A stretch of 64,000 nucleotides of DNA from Ancylomarina euxina (lineage in GTDB: Bacteria > Bacteroidota > Bacteroidia > Bacteroidales > Marinifilaceae): NCBI RefSeq assembly GCF_003863355.1, contig NZ_QQWG01000002.1, positions 62,001 to 126,000 on the forward strand. Direction: 5' to 3'. The translations under genes and the position numbers were made by a program. Positions 25,140 through 34,963 of the stretch are shown here, piece by piece; the first letter of the stretch is position 1, and the number at the start of each line of letters is the position of its first letter. Below the pieces are notes generated by a model, which searched no databases, had not been told where the DNA came from, and saw only the letters and a list, made by a program, of their open reading frames with translations.

Positions 25140-28109
25140 CTAGAATGTAATGTTTACACCCAAAAGGTAAGTTGCTGCAGTTGGGTAGGCATTTAACTCA
25201 ATACCTGAATTTAGAGTCCCACCTGGTAATTCTGGTGTATAACCGCTATAATCTTGCCAAATAACAGGGTTCACAGCCGTCATATAGCATCTTACTTTTT
25301 CTAGGCCAACCGTATTTAACCATGTTCTAGGTAGTGAATAACCCAAAGTAATATTGTTGATTTTAAGATAAGAACCTGATTCAACATAGTATGAAGATGC
25401 AACAGGCACATTATTTGATGCTCTAGGAATGGTATTCGACGGATTATTTACTGTCCATCTGCCAGCTAATGAAGCCTCAATATTCTCATTACCCCAGCGT
25501 TGTGCTTTTTTACCATTGTAAATTTTATTACCAGCATTGCCATAGAAATCAATTTGGAAATCGAAGTTTTTATAATTCACTCCCGCATTAAACCCGTAAT
25601 AGAATTTAGGTTGGTATGATCCCATGTATTCACGGTCTTCGTCATTCAGTTGGCCATCACCATTGGTGTCTTTTAATCTGAAATCACCCGGTTTAGCGTC
25701 AGCTTGAATCTTCTCTCCATTTTCATTGGTATAAGCATCAATCTCGGCCTGTGACTGGAAAATACCATCGGTTTTGTATACCCAGAAACTACCCAGTTCT
25801 TCACCTTCTTCAGTTCGTGTTGTCACTTGTCCGTTACCTAAATCTCCTGATGTGATAGGAAGTCCACCAGCAATATTTTCAAGACTATTCTTATTATGTG
25901 TAAGATTGACTCCTACTGTGAAGTTGAGGTCGCTATTGATCTCTTCCCTCCAATTCACTGCTATTTCAAAGCCTTGGTTACGAATGTCAGCTTTGTTTGT
26001 AAGGATGGCACCTTTTCCAAATATAACGTCAATAGGCGCATCAATTAAAGCATCGGTAGTCAGCTTGTTGTAATAGTCAATTTCACCAGTTATTTTGTTG
26101 TTTAAGAAAGAAAATTCTAATCCTAAATCATATTCGCTTGTCACTTCCCACTTTAAGCCCAGGTCTTTGATGCTATCAACATTTCGTCCTGCTGTATAGG
26201 TTTGTGTATCGCCAAATACATAATCAGCATTATACATGTTCACAATAAAAGCACCCGATGGGATATTATCATTTCCTAATTTACCCCAACTGGTTCTTAA
26301 TTTTAAATTATCAAGCCATTGAATATCTTGCATAAATGATTCTTCAGATATTCTCCAGCCTAAACCTACCGAAGGAAATGTACCCCAACGTTCATCAGGA
26401 GATATTTTAGAAGATCCATCTCTACGAAGGGTAGCCGTTAGTAAATACTTGTTATCGAAAGCATAATTTAAACGTCCCAGGTATGAATTTCTACTGAAGA
26501 TGTCGCCACCATTACCATTTGTAGCCGTCTTAATATCACCCGCATCCAGGTACCAGTATTGTGATTGTTCAGGTATATTTTGTCTTGAACCACCTAACCA
26601 GCTTGTTTCAGTTTTTTCAGCAGTTGTTCCTGCCATCAATTTAAAGTCGTGTTTTTCATTAAATTTAAACGAGTAGCTCAAAATATTATCCCAGATCCAA
26701 GTGGCATATTCTCCTCGACCAGTTGACAGACTGGAATTTTCACTTTTTTGATTAGATGATACTTCATAAACAGGCGTGTAAGATCTGTCTTTTGAATAAG
26801 AAGCATCAACACTAATTGTTGTTTTGAAAGTCAATCTCTTTAAAGGTTTTAATTCAGCAAACACAGATCCCTGAATACGGGTTCCCCAAGCTTCACTGTT
26901 GGTGTAATCAAGACTAGCTACAGGGTTTCCGACATTGTTTCTAATGCTAAAACCATACTTGCCATCTTCATCGTGAACAGGAACGGTAGGCGATTGACGG
27001 TAAGCATCCGTAAAAGCGGAGTAAGGTGCATTGTTCGATTTGTATCTTGAGAGACTTAAATTATTTCCAACTTTTACCTTATCACTCAACTTGTAGGTGT
27101 TGTTTAATCTTATCGATAACCTGCTGTAATCATTATTTTTAAGGATTCCCTGATCCTCCATATAACCCAAAGAAAAGAAGTATGTGTTTTTATCACTTCC
27201 ACCGTTAATGGAAAGGTTGTGTTCTTGAGTAAAGCTTTGTCTTGTGATGGCATCCATCCAATCTGTATTGTATTTGATTTTCGACAGATCGTATGGTGCT
27301 TCCTGATTGTCGTAAGCAGCAGCTTCATTTGAATAATCAGCAAATAACTTACTATTAGCCATCTTTACATCATTGATGATGGAATGTACTCCAACTTTTG
27401 AACTTAGGTTTACCTCCATTTTTCCTTTGGTACCTGATTTGGTTGTAATGATGATGACACCATTAGCACCTCGAACTCCATAAATTGATGCTGATGAAGC
27501 ATCCTTAAGGATATCCACAGATACAATATCGGCTTGATTGATATTACGTACATCTCCTGTGATGATCCCATCAACGACATAAAGAGGATCAGCTCCACCT
27601 TTCATAGTACCTGCACCTCTGATTCGTATTGTTGGTGCCGAACCCGGTGCACTTGAATTTACAATCTGAACACCAGCAAGTTTTCCCTGTATCGATTGCA
27701 TGGGTGATAAAGAGCTTGAATTTTTTAGTTGATCACCTTTAACTCCAACGATAGAACCGGTAATATCACTTTTGGTTTGTACGCCATAACCTACCACGAC
27801 AACTTCATCTAAGCCTGTTGTTGAAGACAGAAGTGTGACATTGATCGGATTTTGATTGTTTACGGCAACTTCTTGCGTCGTCATCCCAACAAAACTGAAA
27901 ACCAGTATCGATGCTGGGTTTGTATTTATGGAGTAATTTCCGTTTATATCTGTTGTTGTTCCATGAGTTGTGCCTTTTATAGTGACACTCACACCTGGAA
28001 TGCCTGCTATATCTTCCCGGGAACTTACTTTCCCGGTTACGGTAAAGTCTTGTGCCCAAAGAACATTACAAAGCAATGTTGCTAATAGAATCAAAAAAAA
28101 TCTTTTCAT
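25140..28109 (-). CDS. SusC/RagA-family TonB-dependent outer-membrane transporter
   Basis: A 989-residue TonB-linked porin for oligosaccharide uptake. In order: signal peptide (MKRFFLILLATLLCNVLWAQ), carboxypeptidase-regulatory-like domain (VTGKVSSREDIAGIPGVSVTIKGTTHGTTTDINGNYSI), the conserved segment GLDEVVVVGYGVQTKSDITGS leading into the plug, plug domain (SIQGKLAGVQIVNSSAPGSAPTIRIRGAGTMKGGADPLYVVDGII, VDILKDASSASIYGVRGANGVIIITTKSG) and a 22-strand barrel ending TAATYLLGVNITF with terminal Phe. The GxxPLYVVDG and SIYGVRGANG motifs are diagnostic. Together with SusD it defines the locus as a polysaccharide-utilisation system. Confidence 0.97.
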   Translation of the reverse strand: MKRFFLILLATLLCNVLWAQDFTVTGKVSSREDIAGIPGVSVTIKGTTHGTTTDINGNYSINTNPASILVFSFVGMTTQEVAVNNQNPINVTLLSSTTGLDEVVVVGYGVQTKSDITGSIVGVKGDQLKNSSSLSPMQSIQGKLAGVQIVNSSAPGSAPTIRIRGAGTMKGGADPLYVVDGIITGDVRNINQADIVSVDILKDASSASIYGVRGANGVIIITTKSGTKGKMEVNLSSKVGVHSIINDVKMANSKLFADYSNEAAAYDNQEAPYDLSKIKYNTDWMDAITRQSFTQEHNLSINGGSDKNTYFFSLGYMEDQGILKNNDYSRLSIRLNNTYKLSDKVKVGNNLSLSRYKSNNAPYSAFTDAYRQSPTVPVHDEDGKYGFSIRNNVGNPVASLDYTNSEAWGTRIQGSVFAELKPLKRLTFKTTISVDASYSKDRSYTPVYEVSSNQKSENSSLSTGRGEYATWIWDNILSYSFKFNEKHDFKLMAGTTAEKTETSWLGGSRQNIPEQSQYWYLDAGDIKTATNGNGGDIFSRNSYLGRLNYAFDNKYLLTATLRRDGSSKISPDERWGTFPSVGLGWRISEESFMQDIQWLDNLKLRTSWGKLGNDNIPSGAFIVNMYNADYVFGDTQTYTAGRNVDSIKDLGLKWEVTSEYDLGLEFSFLNNKITGEIDYYNKLTTDALIDAPIDVIFGKGAILTNKADIRNQGFEIAVNWREEINSDLNFTVGVNLTHNKNSLENIAGGLPITSGDLGNGQVTTRTEEGEELGSFWVYKTDGIFQSQAEIDAYTNENGEKIQADAKPGDFRLKDTNGDGQLNDEDREYMGSYQPKFYYGFNAGVNYKNFDFQIDFYGNAGNKIYNGKKAQRWGNENIEASLAGRWTVNNPSNTIPRASNNVPVASSYYVESGSYLKINNITLGYSLPRTWLNTVGLEKVRCYMTAVNPVIWQDYSGYTPELPGGTLNSGIELNAYPTAATYLLGVNITF

Positions 28110-28287
28110 GAGTTTGTGTTTTTAATTTATCCTCCCGGTAATTATTGGAAAGAAGTGGCCATCCAGTCTGTTATCCTTTCAGATTTCATTTCGGTAATGG
28201 CTTGTTTCATCAGGTTATTGTTATTTAATGATCGGATATTTAATTGCAAAGTATCCTTTTTTCTTTATCGGTCTTCTGATTTAGCTT

Positions 28288-29148
28288 TTAATTGATGTAA
28301 AAATCAAAAAATATAGGGTCACCTATCGGTTGATCAATGACAGTTATATTTAAACCTGCTTTAGCACTGCTTTTAATTGATAATTTGTATTTATGGTTAG
28401 CCGTAAATTCTTCAGTCCAGAATTCTTGTGTTTTTTCAGGGTTTACATTGTTTGTATCAGTGAATTTTATGGTGATTTTATAATTCACCTTGCCATAATC
28501 GGTTGCTGTTGTTGCATCAACAAAAGTTAAGGGAGCAATAAAATGCCCTGTGCGGGTTTCTTCTGAAGTGTATACCAGATATCTGTTAGCATCATTACCT
28601 GCTTCTACTTTTGCTTCTATTTTATCGTATCCGGCAGGCATATTTGTTTTGATACTTGTAAAATCAAGGTCTATTAAAATGGTATTTTGAATAACCGAGA
28701 ACTCTAGGTTTGTTGTTTGTCCTTCTGATATCGTGAAAGGACTATAAGCTCCAATATAATAATAGGTGTCCCAATTGGCTCCTCCCCATCTGATTCCTCC
28801 GTTCCCATCATCTACGCCCAGATAGTTTGAACTAACCTCTACAGCATAGTCACTGGCTGCGGGTAATGAAATACCATTGTCTGTAACGTCTCCCAGTCTG
28901 TGAGAACTGTTGTAATCTGCTGTCGTTCTTCTCAGTCTGACTTCGAAATCATCGGTATTATAACCTAACAAAGTGATCGCTTTTGTTTGTCCTGCTTCTG
29001 TAACATCTAATGAAACGCTTGGATTGAGTTTTAATGTACCATTTTCAAACTCATTATTGTCTTCATTCGAAGAACAAGATGTTGCAATTATGCTTGCAGC
29101 TATTAAAAGAGTATTGACTAGTTTGAGGTAAATCTGTTTTTTTTTCAT
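28288..29148 (-). CDS. DUF4493-like lipoprotein, first gene of the PUL
   Basis: A 286-residue lipoprotein (LVNTLLIAASIIATSC, lipobox Cys) with an acidic linker followed by GTLKLNPSVSLDVTEAGQTKAITLLGYNTDDFEVRLRRTTADY and an Ig-like beta-rich body (SDYAVEVSS, GAYSPFTISEGQTTNLEFSVIQNTILIDLDFT). This resembles DUF4493/fimbrillin-like surface lipoproteins that often accompany SusCD systems, but the family assignment is from general appearance only. It is the promoter-proximal gene, 178 bases ahead of susC, and divergent from the regulator at 29589. A role in glycan binding at the cell surface is inferred. Confidence 0.7.
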   Translation of the reverse strand: MKKKQIYLKLVNTLLIAASIIATSCSSNEDNNEFENGTLKLNPSVSLDVTEAGQTKAITLLGYNTDDFEVRLRRTTADYNSSHRLGDVTDNGISLPAASDYAVEVSSNYLGVDDGNGGIRWGGANWDTYYYIGAYSPFTISEGQTTNLEFSVIQNTILIDLDFTSIKTNMPAGYDKIEAKVEAGNDANRYLVYTSEETRTGHFIAPLTFVDATTATDYGKVNYKITIKFTDTNNVNPEKTQEFWTEEFTANHKYKLSIKSSAKAGLNITVIDQPIGDPIFFDFYIN

Positions 29149-29588
29149 GAGTGTGGGCTATTAGGTTTAGGTATTATTTAAAACGTTTGCTTCTAACTTT
29201 AAAGCTATTTCTCGGATACAAATATTGGGGTGCAAACGGTTAAAAAAAAAGAATAGACTACTACTTAGACTGTACAAGGTTTTTATTTCAGTGTTGTGGT
29301 GTTTAACATACATTCTAACAAGGTGTTGGGCTGTTTGTTTTTCTTTATTTTTTTTTGTGTTTTTTTACAATGTTGTGGTAATGTTGTAGTTCTTTTTTGT
29401 GATTGCAAAGCTTTTCGACCTATATTTGACATCTATATGATATCACTTTCTTACTTGCAGTAGTGAATTTTTAGATATTCTTATTTTTTATTTTCGGAGA
29501 TAAGATTTCTGTAACTACCCAATACTAATCGTGCTATTCTTATCATAAATTTTAAATCGCTTTTATTGCATACATAGTATTTTGAGAT
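29149..29588. promoter_or_regulatory. Divergent control region of the PUL
   Basis: This 440-bp gene-free segment separates the PUL operon from its likely regulator. It contains an inverted pair AAACGTTTGC (29181) and GCAAACGGTT (29232), and direct copies of TGTTGTGGT (about 29292 and 29371) and TGTTGTAGT (29382). A plausible minus-strand -7 (AATATTTG, one mismatch) is at 29219-29226. These are candidate operators; none is proven. Confidence 0.5.
29396..29428 (+). promoter_or_regulatory. Promoter of the PUL regulator
   Basis: TTTG at 29396-29399, a 21-base spacer and TATATTTG at 29421-29428 match the Bacteroidota -33/-7 pattern well. The start of transcription would leave a leader of about 150 bases before the ATG at 29589. 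Confidence 0.6.
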
Positions 29589-32468
29589 ATGACGATTCGT
29601 TTCTTTATTTTAAATTTCATTTTTATATTTTTTTATTTTTCTGGTTTTTGTCTGACCAATAAGATTGATCAAGAGAGCTTGTTAGTGCCTTTCGTTAAAA
29701 ATTATCATAAACTGGATTACCAAGGGGCAAATCAGAATTGGGATGTGTGTCAGGCAAATAATGGGATCATGTATTTTGCAAACTCAGATGGTTTAATTGA
29801 GTATGATGGTGCCTCATGGAAGCTTTTCTCCCTTCCAGGTAAGCAAATAGCTCGTTCGGTAGCTGTGGATTCGCTTGGGAGAGTTTATGTGGGCGCTCAT
29901 GAAGAATTTGGTTATTGGGAACGGAATTCAAAGGGGCAGTTTGAATATTTTTCTCTTGTTCATTTGGTATCGGATGAATCAATAAGAAACCAGGATATTT
30001 GGAAGATTTGTGTTTTAAACGATCGGGTATATTTTCAATCTTTTGCTGGCATTTTTTCTTATGATGGTACAGAGATTAAAGAGATTGAGACCCCGGCTAA
30101 TGTATTTACACTTTTTAAGATTAAGGACCGTTTGCTGGTTAGTATACAACAAATGGGTTTGTATGAACTTGAGAATGATTCTTTGTTTTTGTTAAAGGGT
30201 TCTGATCAATTGGCTCCACAAACAATTAACGTGCTTATGCCGTATTCAGATGAAGAGTTGTTGGTGGGCACAGAATCGGGAGGTTTATACCTTTATAATA
30301 ATGATAAGTTAAGCTCATGGAAGAATGATGCTGATGGTATTATAAAGAGTTCTCAGCTTAATAAGGCTGCTTCTGTAGAGGTAGGCGGTCATTCCTATTT
30401 CATTTTGGGAACCATTACTCAAGGACTTTTAGTATTGGATAGAAATGGTGAAATTTATAGCCATTTAACGAAGGGAAGTGGATTACAGAATAATACCATT
30501 CTTGGAATTCAAGTCGATCAGCATAAGAACCTTTGGTTAAGTTTGGATAATGGTATTGATTTTATTAATCTGAATTCTACCTTTCGTTATTTTCAGGATA
30601 GGAGTGGTGAACTAGGGACTGTATATAGTTCCGCAGTTTTTCAAGATAAGTTGTATCTGGGAACTAATCATGGCTTGTTTTGTGCTGATTGGGATGTAAA
30701 TCACTTTAGGTTGCTTGGGGATTTCTCTCTAGTAGAGAATACTCAAGGACAGGTTTGGGAGTTGAAGCTTGTTGATGACGTTTTATTTTGTGGTCATAAT
30801 AGTGGTACTTTTATTATTTCAGATCTAGGGACTCAAAAGATATCGGACGTTTCAGGGGGCTGGTCTTTGAAGTCGGTTCCCAATCAACCCGATATCTTAA
30901 TTCAAGGGACTTATATTGGTTTGGTGATTTACAAAAAGGAGCATGGGAATTGGTTCATGTCTCATATGATATATGGTTATCACGAGCCCACTGAGTTTCT
31001 GGAATTCGACTTTAAAGGTAATTTATGGGCGAGCCATGCTTATAAAGGTTTGTATAAATTGCAGCTGAATTCAGATTATAGTTCTGTCTTGAATATGGAT
31101 TATTATGGGAGTAAAGAAGGCTTAACTGAGGATCTAAATGTTAATGTTTTTAAATTCGATCAACAAGTCGTGTTTTCAACAGGTAAGCAGCTTTTTTCCT
31201 ATGATTATAATAAAGAAATACTAGCACCCTATCAGAAACTGAACCATGAACTTAAAAGTTTCCAGAAAGCCCATAAAATATTATCTATCGACAGGCAAAA
31301 CTACTGGTTTTTTAACAAAGGTAAATGTGCCAAAGTCGAAATGGAACAGGGGAAGCTGAAGCGGATAGATGCCCTTTCATTTCAACTTCTCAGAGGAAAT
31401 ACACTTGATGGCTATGAAAATATTGTGAATTTAGGCGACAATCAATTTCTTATTTGTCTGGATGATGGCTTTTCTATTTTCACTGATCAGGGGAGTGAAA
31501 CCTCAGCATCATTGGATGATCATCGGGTTATCCTTCAGAAAATCAGCTGTAATTCGCAAAATTCAAGACAGCAAGTTGATTTGAATCTGGAAAACCCTTT
31601 AGAAATTAATAATTCAAATAATAATTTAAGTTTTGAGTTTGCATTACCTGTCTATCGTTTTGGTGCCATGAAATATCAGTGGAAGCTTGATGGCTATGAT
31701 TCGTTTTGGTCCGAGCCTGTTGAACGAAATCAAATGCATTATTCCAAATTGCCTCATGGCGACTATACATTTAATGTACGAGCGACTGATAGTTACGGTA
31801 ACTTATCATCCATTACTGAATATCAGTTTACTATTCTTCCTCCCTGGTACCTTTCTAAACTGGCTAAACTATGTTATTTAGTTATTTTGTTTGTTTTGAT
31901 TGGTTTGTTTCGAGTGATCTACCACAGTAAGCTCGATAAACAGAAAAAGAGGTATTACTTAAAACTACAGGCCGAGAATGAAGAACAAATTATAAAGCTG
32001 AAGAATGACCACTTACGTACCGAAATTGAGAGTAAATCGAAAGAGATTGCTAATTATACGATGATGGTGACTAAGAAAAATGAATTACTCATTCAATTAA
32101 AGGAGCAATTGGAGAAATTAGAAAAGTATGTTGTTGCTGCTGCTGCTAAGAAACGATTGGCTGATCTTAATAAGCTTATTCATGCTGGAATAAATAGTCA
32201 GGATCAATGGGCCATTTTTAATGAAAACTTTGATAAAGCCAATGAAAGCTTTCTTTTAAATCTCCGAAAATCATTCCCAGAATTAACACCCAACGACCTT
32301 CGTTTTTGTGCCTTCTTAAAAATGAATATGACGACCAAGGAGATTGCTTCGCTTTTAAATATCTCACCTCGTAGTGTTGAGGTAAAACGCTATCGCCTTC
32401 GTAAGAAATTGAATATGGAACATGAAGAAAATCTGGTAACTTTTCTAATGGCTATGAATGCGGAGTAG
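29589..32468 (+). CDS. Membrane-spanning PUL regulator: beta-propeller, Y_Y_Y domain, LuxR-type HTH
   Basis: A 959-residue one-component transmembrane regulator. It has an N-terminal signal/anchor (MTIRFFILNFIFIFFYFSGFCL), a long periplasmic beta-propeller sensor (repeats such as LGRVYVGAHEEFGYW, LLVGTESGGLYLYNN, LWLSLDNGIDFINL), a Y_Y_Y Ig-like domain (FEFALPVYRFGAMKYQWKLDGYDSFWSEPVERNQMHYSKLPHGDYTFNVRATDSYGN), a membrane span near 757-777 (YLVILFVLIGLFRVIY), a coiled coil, and a C-terminal HTH (LTPNDLRFCAFLKMNMTTKEIASLLNISPRSVEVKRYRLRKKLNM, about 898-945). It has no histidine kinase or receiver domain, so it is not a hybrid two-component protein; the DNA-binding domain would act from the membrane. 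It is transcribed away from the PUL and presumably activates it when glycan fragments bind the propeller. Confidence 0.92.
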   Translation: MTIRFFILNFIFIFFYFSGFCLTNKIDQESLLVPFVKNYHKLDYQGANQNWDVCQANNGIMYFANSDGLIEYDGASWKLFSLPGKQIARSVAVDSLGRVYVGAHEEFGYWERNSKGQFEYFSLVHLVSDESIRNQDIWKICVLNDRVYFQSFAGIFSYDGTEIKEIETPANVFTLFKIKDRLLVSIQQMGLYELENDSLFLLKGSDQLAPQTINVLMPYSDEELLVGTESGGLYLYNNDKLSSWKNDADGIIKSSQLNKAASVEVGGHSYFILGTITQGLLVLDRNGEIYSHLTKGSGLQNNTILGIQVDQHKNLWLSLDNGIDFINLNSTFRYFQDRSGELGTVYSSAVFQDKLYLGTNHGLFCADWDVNHFRLLGDFSLVENTQGQVWELKLVDDVLFCGHNSGTFIISDLGTQKISDVSGGWSLKSVPNQPDILIQGTYIGLVIYKKEHGNWFMSHMIYGYHEPTEFLEFDFKGNLWASHAYKGLYKLQLNSDYSSVLNMDYYGSKEGLTEDLNVNVFKFDQQVVFSTGKQLFSYDYNKEILAPYQKLNHELKSFQKAHKILSIDRQNYWFFNKGKCAKVEMEQGKLKRIDALSFQLLRGNTLDGYENIVNLGDNQFLICLDDGFSIFTDQGSETSASLDDHRVILQKISCNSQNSRQQVDLNLENPLEINNSNNNLSFEFALPVYRFGAMKYQWKLDGYDSFWSEPVERNQMHYSKLPHGDYTFNVRATDSYGNLSSITEYQFTILPPWYLSKLAKLCYLVILFVLIGLFRVIYHSKLDKQKKRYYLKLQAENEEQIIKLKNDHLRTEIESKSKEIANYTMMVTKKNELLIQLKEQLEKLEKYVVAAAAKKRLADLNKLIHAGINSQDQWAIFNENFDKANESFLLNLRKSFPELTPNDLRFCAFLKMNMTTKEIASLLNISPRSVEVKRYRLRKKLNMEHEENLVTFLMAMNAE

Positions 32469-32697
32469 TATAATCTTTGTCGCCTGTTTCCAATAAAGAT
32501 CCATAGAATATTTCTCTTAATTAGATCCGTTTAGTGAACTAGGTGGATATAATAGAATGTATAACGATGAAGTTATGCAAACAAACATATTACACTGGAT
32601 CGAATTGTCTTATTTTTCAAATAGAAATCTGTCTTTTCTTCTCAGTTTCATTGGGATAAATCTAATTCCAGCTTCCAATGAATTCGATTTGTTCTGT

Positions 32698-32705
32698 TAC
32701 CTTTG
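32698..32705 (+). promoter_or_regulatory. -7 promoter element of the FUSC gene
   Basis: TACCTTTG matches TAnnTTTG exactly, 30 bases upstream of the ATG at 32735. No obvious -33 box. Confidence 0.55.
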
Positions 32706-32734
32706 AAGCCTAATTAAGATTTAATTGTCTGCAA

Positions 32735-34879
32735 ATGGGTGTCGAGAGTAAAAGGAGATTTAAAATTAAGGGATTGCAAGAGTTTTGGGTGAGTACGTTT
32801 TGGCGTTATCCGAATCGATTGTTTGCTTTAAAGGCAGCTATTGCCTTGTCTGTTTTATTGATTCCTTTTGTATCCTTAAACCTTTCATTTATTGGTGTAA
32901 CACTAGCCTTGGGAGCCTTGGCTGGAGCTTTATCTGAAACGGATGACCATCCTAAAGGGAGGATAAAAGCTTTAATTCTCACTCTAATCAGCTTTGGCAT
33001 ATCAAGTGCATCTGTCGAATTATTACGTCCTTTCCCAATTCTATTTGGTGTGGGATTAGTGGGCTCTACACTCACTTTTATCATATTGGGCGGACTTGGA
33101 GAACGATATAGAGGCGTTACATTTGGAGCCTTATTGGTGGCCATTTACACCATGTTGGGAGCAGATCATAGTCCTCAGTGGTATTGGCAACCTCTATTGT
33201 TGCCTGCGGGAGCCTTATGCTATGGTATCCTTTCTTTATCATTGCTAGCCTATCGTCCCTGGCGTTTGTTGGAGGAACAGTTGGCTCAGGGATTTGAGGA
33301 TTTATCCTTATACATGAAAAAGAAATCGGAACTTTTCCCTAGCGAAGCAGAGGCTCAGGAAAAATTGATTAACCGATTATCTCTTCAGAATATACAAGTG
33401 GTTAACTCCCTTGAGCGTTGTAAAAATGTATTGAATTCCTATGCTGACGCTCTGGATGATCAGACTTTACTTCGCCCATACTTGCATCAGTTTCTGTTGT
33501 TGCAGAGTCTTCACGAAAGAGCAGCTTCGAGTCACGAGCGCTACGATTTATTGAGCAAGGACACCGATAATCATGAAATGCTAGAAGGATTAGGGCAGCT
33601 TCTTTTGCAACTATCGCAAGCCTGTCATCAACTTTCGAAAAGCATGCTGACGGGGACTAGTTATCAGCATCCGGTTGCACTAAAATGGACTATTTCAGCC
33701 TTAAATGATCAAATCAAAAGACAGCTATCCAAACATGAGACGAATAACTTATCTCTATTATTGAAAAACCTGACTCAGTCACATGTTTCTCTGCAGAATT
33801 TGAATTTTAATGTTGAAACGGGCTTGTTGCCACGTGTTGACAGAGATCACCGATCGCTTTGGGAACGTTTTACCGAACAATTGAATTGGAATCATCCTCG
33901 TTTACGCTATGCCATTCGCCTGAGTGCTTGCTTTTTAATTGGCTATGTGCTGATGTTAGTTTTAAATATTGAAAAGGGAGAATGGATTTTGCTGACCAGT
34001 TTATTTGTATGTCAGCCCAGTTATAGTGAAACTCGCAGACGATTATTCCAGAGAGTATTAGGAACTTTAACGGGTGTACTTGCTGGGGTGTTTATTGTTC
34101 AGCTATTACCAACTATGGCGGGACAAACCCTATTGATGCTTGTTGCGACCTATGCTTTTTTCGTTTGGTTGCGTAAAAACTATGCGGTCTCGGTGGTCTT
34201 TGTGACCATCTTTGTTATCGCAGCTTTTAATGTGACTGCGGGTAAAGGCCTGATTATTTTGGGGCCTCGTATTATGGATACCATCATTGGTGCCGTATTG
34301 GCCATTGCAGCGGTTCGTTTTTTATGGCCTGATTGGCAACAGAAACGCCTACCTGGCTTGTTGACAGTTGCTTTGGAGAGGAATAAAATCTATTTTAGTT
34401 CTATTCTGTCGGAATATCAGGAGCACCAAACTGATGATTTGAATTATCGCATAGCCAGGCATAAGGCGCATTTAGCTGATAATGCTTTAGTTTTGGCTTG
34501 GAAGAGTATGAAGTTGGAACCTAAGAATCAACAGAAATTCCAGAAACATGCTTTCTCCTTAACCTATCTTAATCATGCTCTTTTGTCTTACCTATCTGCT
34601 TTAGGGGCTCATAAAAATACAGATAAGTATATCAGTAAAGAACAGCAGGAGATGTTTTTGCAAATTGAAAAGGTTTTGGCTCAAGCGGTATCAGCCTTGC
34701 ACGAAAATGAACCTTGCGATCCATCCATTGGTTTGCACAGTTTTCTGGATGAATTGTCGACCTTGCTTAACTCCTGCGAAAAAGGAGTCGAACGTCAAAA
34801 ACTCGTTTTAATCTACAATATTGCAGAGGTGAGCGAGCAGTTGCTACGAGAAGCAAGCCTTATCGCCAAAGAAACTTAA
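32735..34879 (+). CDS. FUSC-family (YccS/YhfK-like) inner-membrane protein
   Basis: A 714-residue membrane protein with two clusters of about six spans (roughly residues 28-165 and 395-540) separated by a helical soluble domain and ending in a soluble C-terminal domain. The second cluster has the FUSC signature: RLRYAIRLSACFLIGYVLMLVLNIEKGEWILLTSLFVCQPSYSETRRRLFQRVLGTLTGVLAGVFI and VSVVFVTIFVIAAFN...LGPRIMDTIIGAVLAIAAVRFLWPDWQ. Members such as YccS and the aromatic-acid exporter AaeB have been linked to efflux, but the substrate here is unknown. It is a single gene between the PUL regulator and the ECF sigma operon, which is convergent with it. Confidence 0.9.
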   Translation: MGVESKRRFKIKGLQEFWVSTFWRYPNRLFALKAAIALSVLLIPFVSLNLSFIGVTLALGALAGALSETDDHPKGRIKALILTLISFGISSASVELLRPFPILFGVGLVGSTLTFIILGGLGERYRGVTFGALLVAIYTMLGADHSPQWYWQPLLLPAGALCYGILSLSLLAYRPWRLLEEQLAQGFEDLSLYMKKKSELFPSEAEAQEKLINRLSLQNIQVVNSLERCKNVLNSYADALDDQTLLRPYLHQFLLLQSLHERAASSHERYDLLSKDTDNHEMLEGLGQLLLQLSQACHQLSKSMLTGTSYQHPVALKWTISALNDQIKRQLSKHETNNLSLLLKNLTQSHVSLQNLNFNVETGLLPRVDRDHRSLWERFTEQLNWNHPRLRYAIRLSACFLIGYVLMLVLNIEKGEWILLTSLFVCQPSYSETRRRLFQRVLGTLTGVLAGVFIVQLLPTMAGQTLLMLVATYAFFVWLRKNYAVSVVFVTIFVIAAFNVTAGKGLIILGPRIMDTIIGAVLAIAAVRFLWPDWQQKRLPGLLTVALERNKIYFSSILSEYQEHQTDDLNYRIARHKAHLADNALVLAWKSMKLEPKNQQKFQKHAFSLTYLNHALLSYLSALGAHKNTDKYISKEQQEMFLQIEKVLAQAVSALHENEPCDPSIGLHSFLDELSTLLNSCEKGVERQKLVLIYNIAEVSEQLLREASLIAKET

Positions 34880-34912
34880 GCTTGAGACTGATTTTGTAAA
34901 CTTGAAAAACAA

Positions 34913-34940
34913 GAATGCCCTTCCATTACGAGAGGGCATC
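34913..34940. terminator. Hairpin between convergent FUSC and ECF-operon genes
   Basis: ATGCCCT and AGGGCAT form a 7-bp stem with an 11-base loop. The T-rich tail is better on the minus strand, so it more likely ends the ECF sigma operon. Confidence 0.5.
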
Positions 34941-34963
34941 TGTATTAGATTTTCCTTTTTGAA

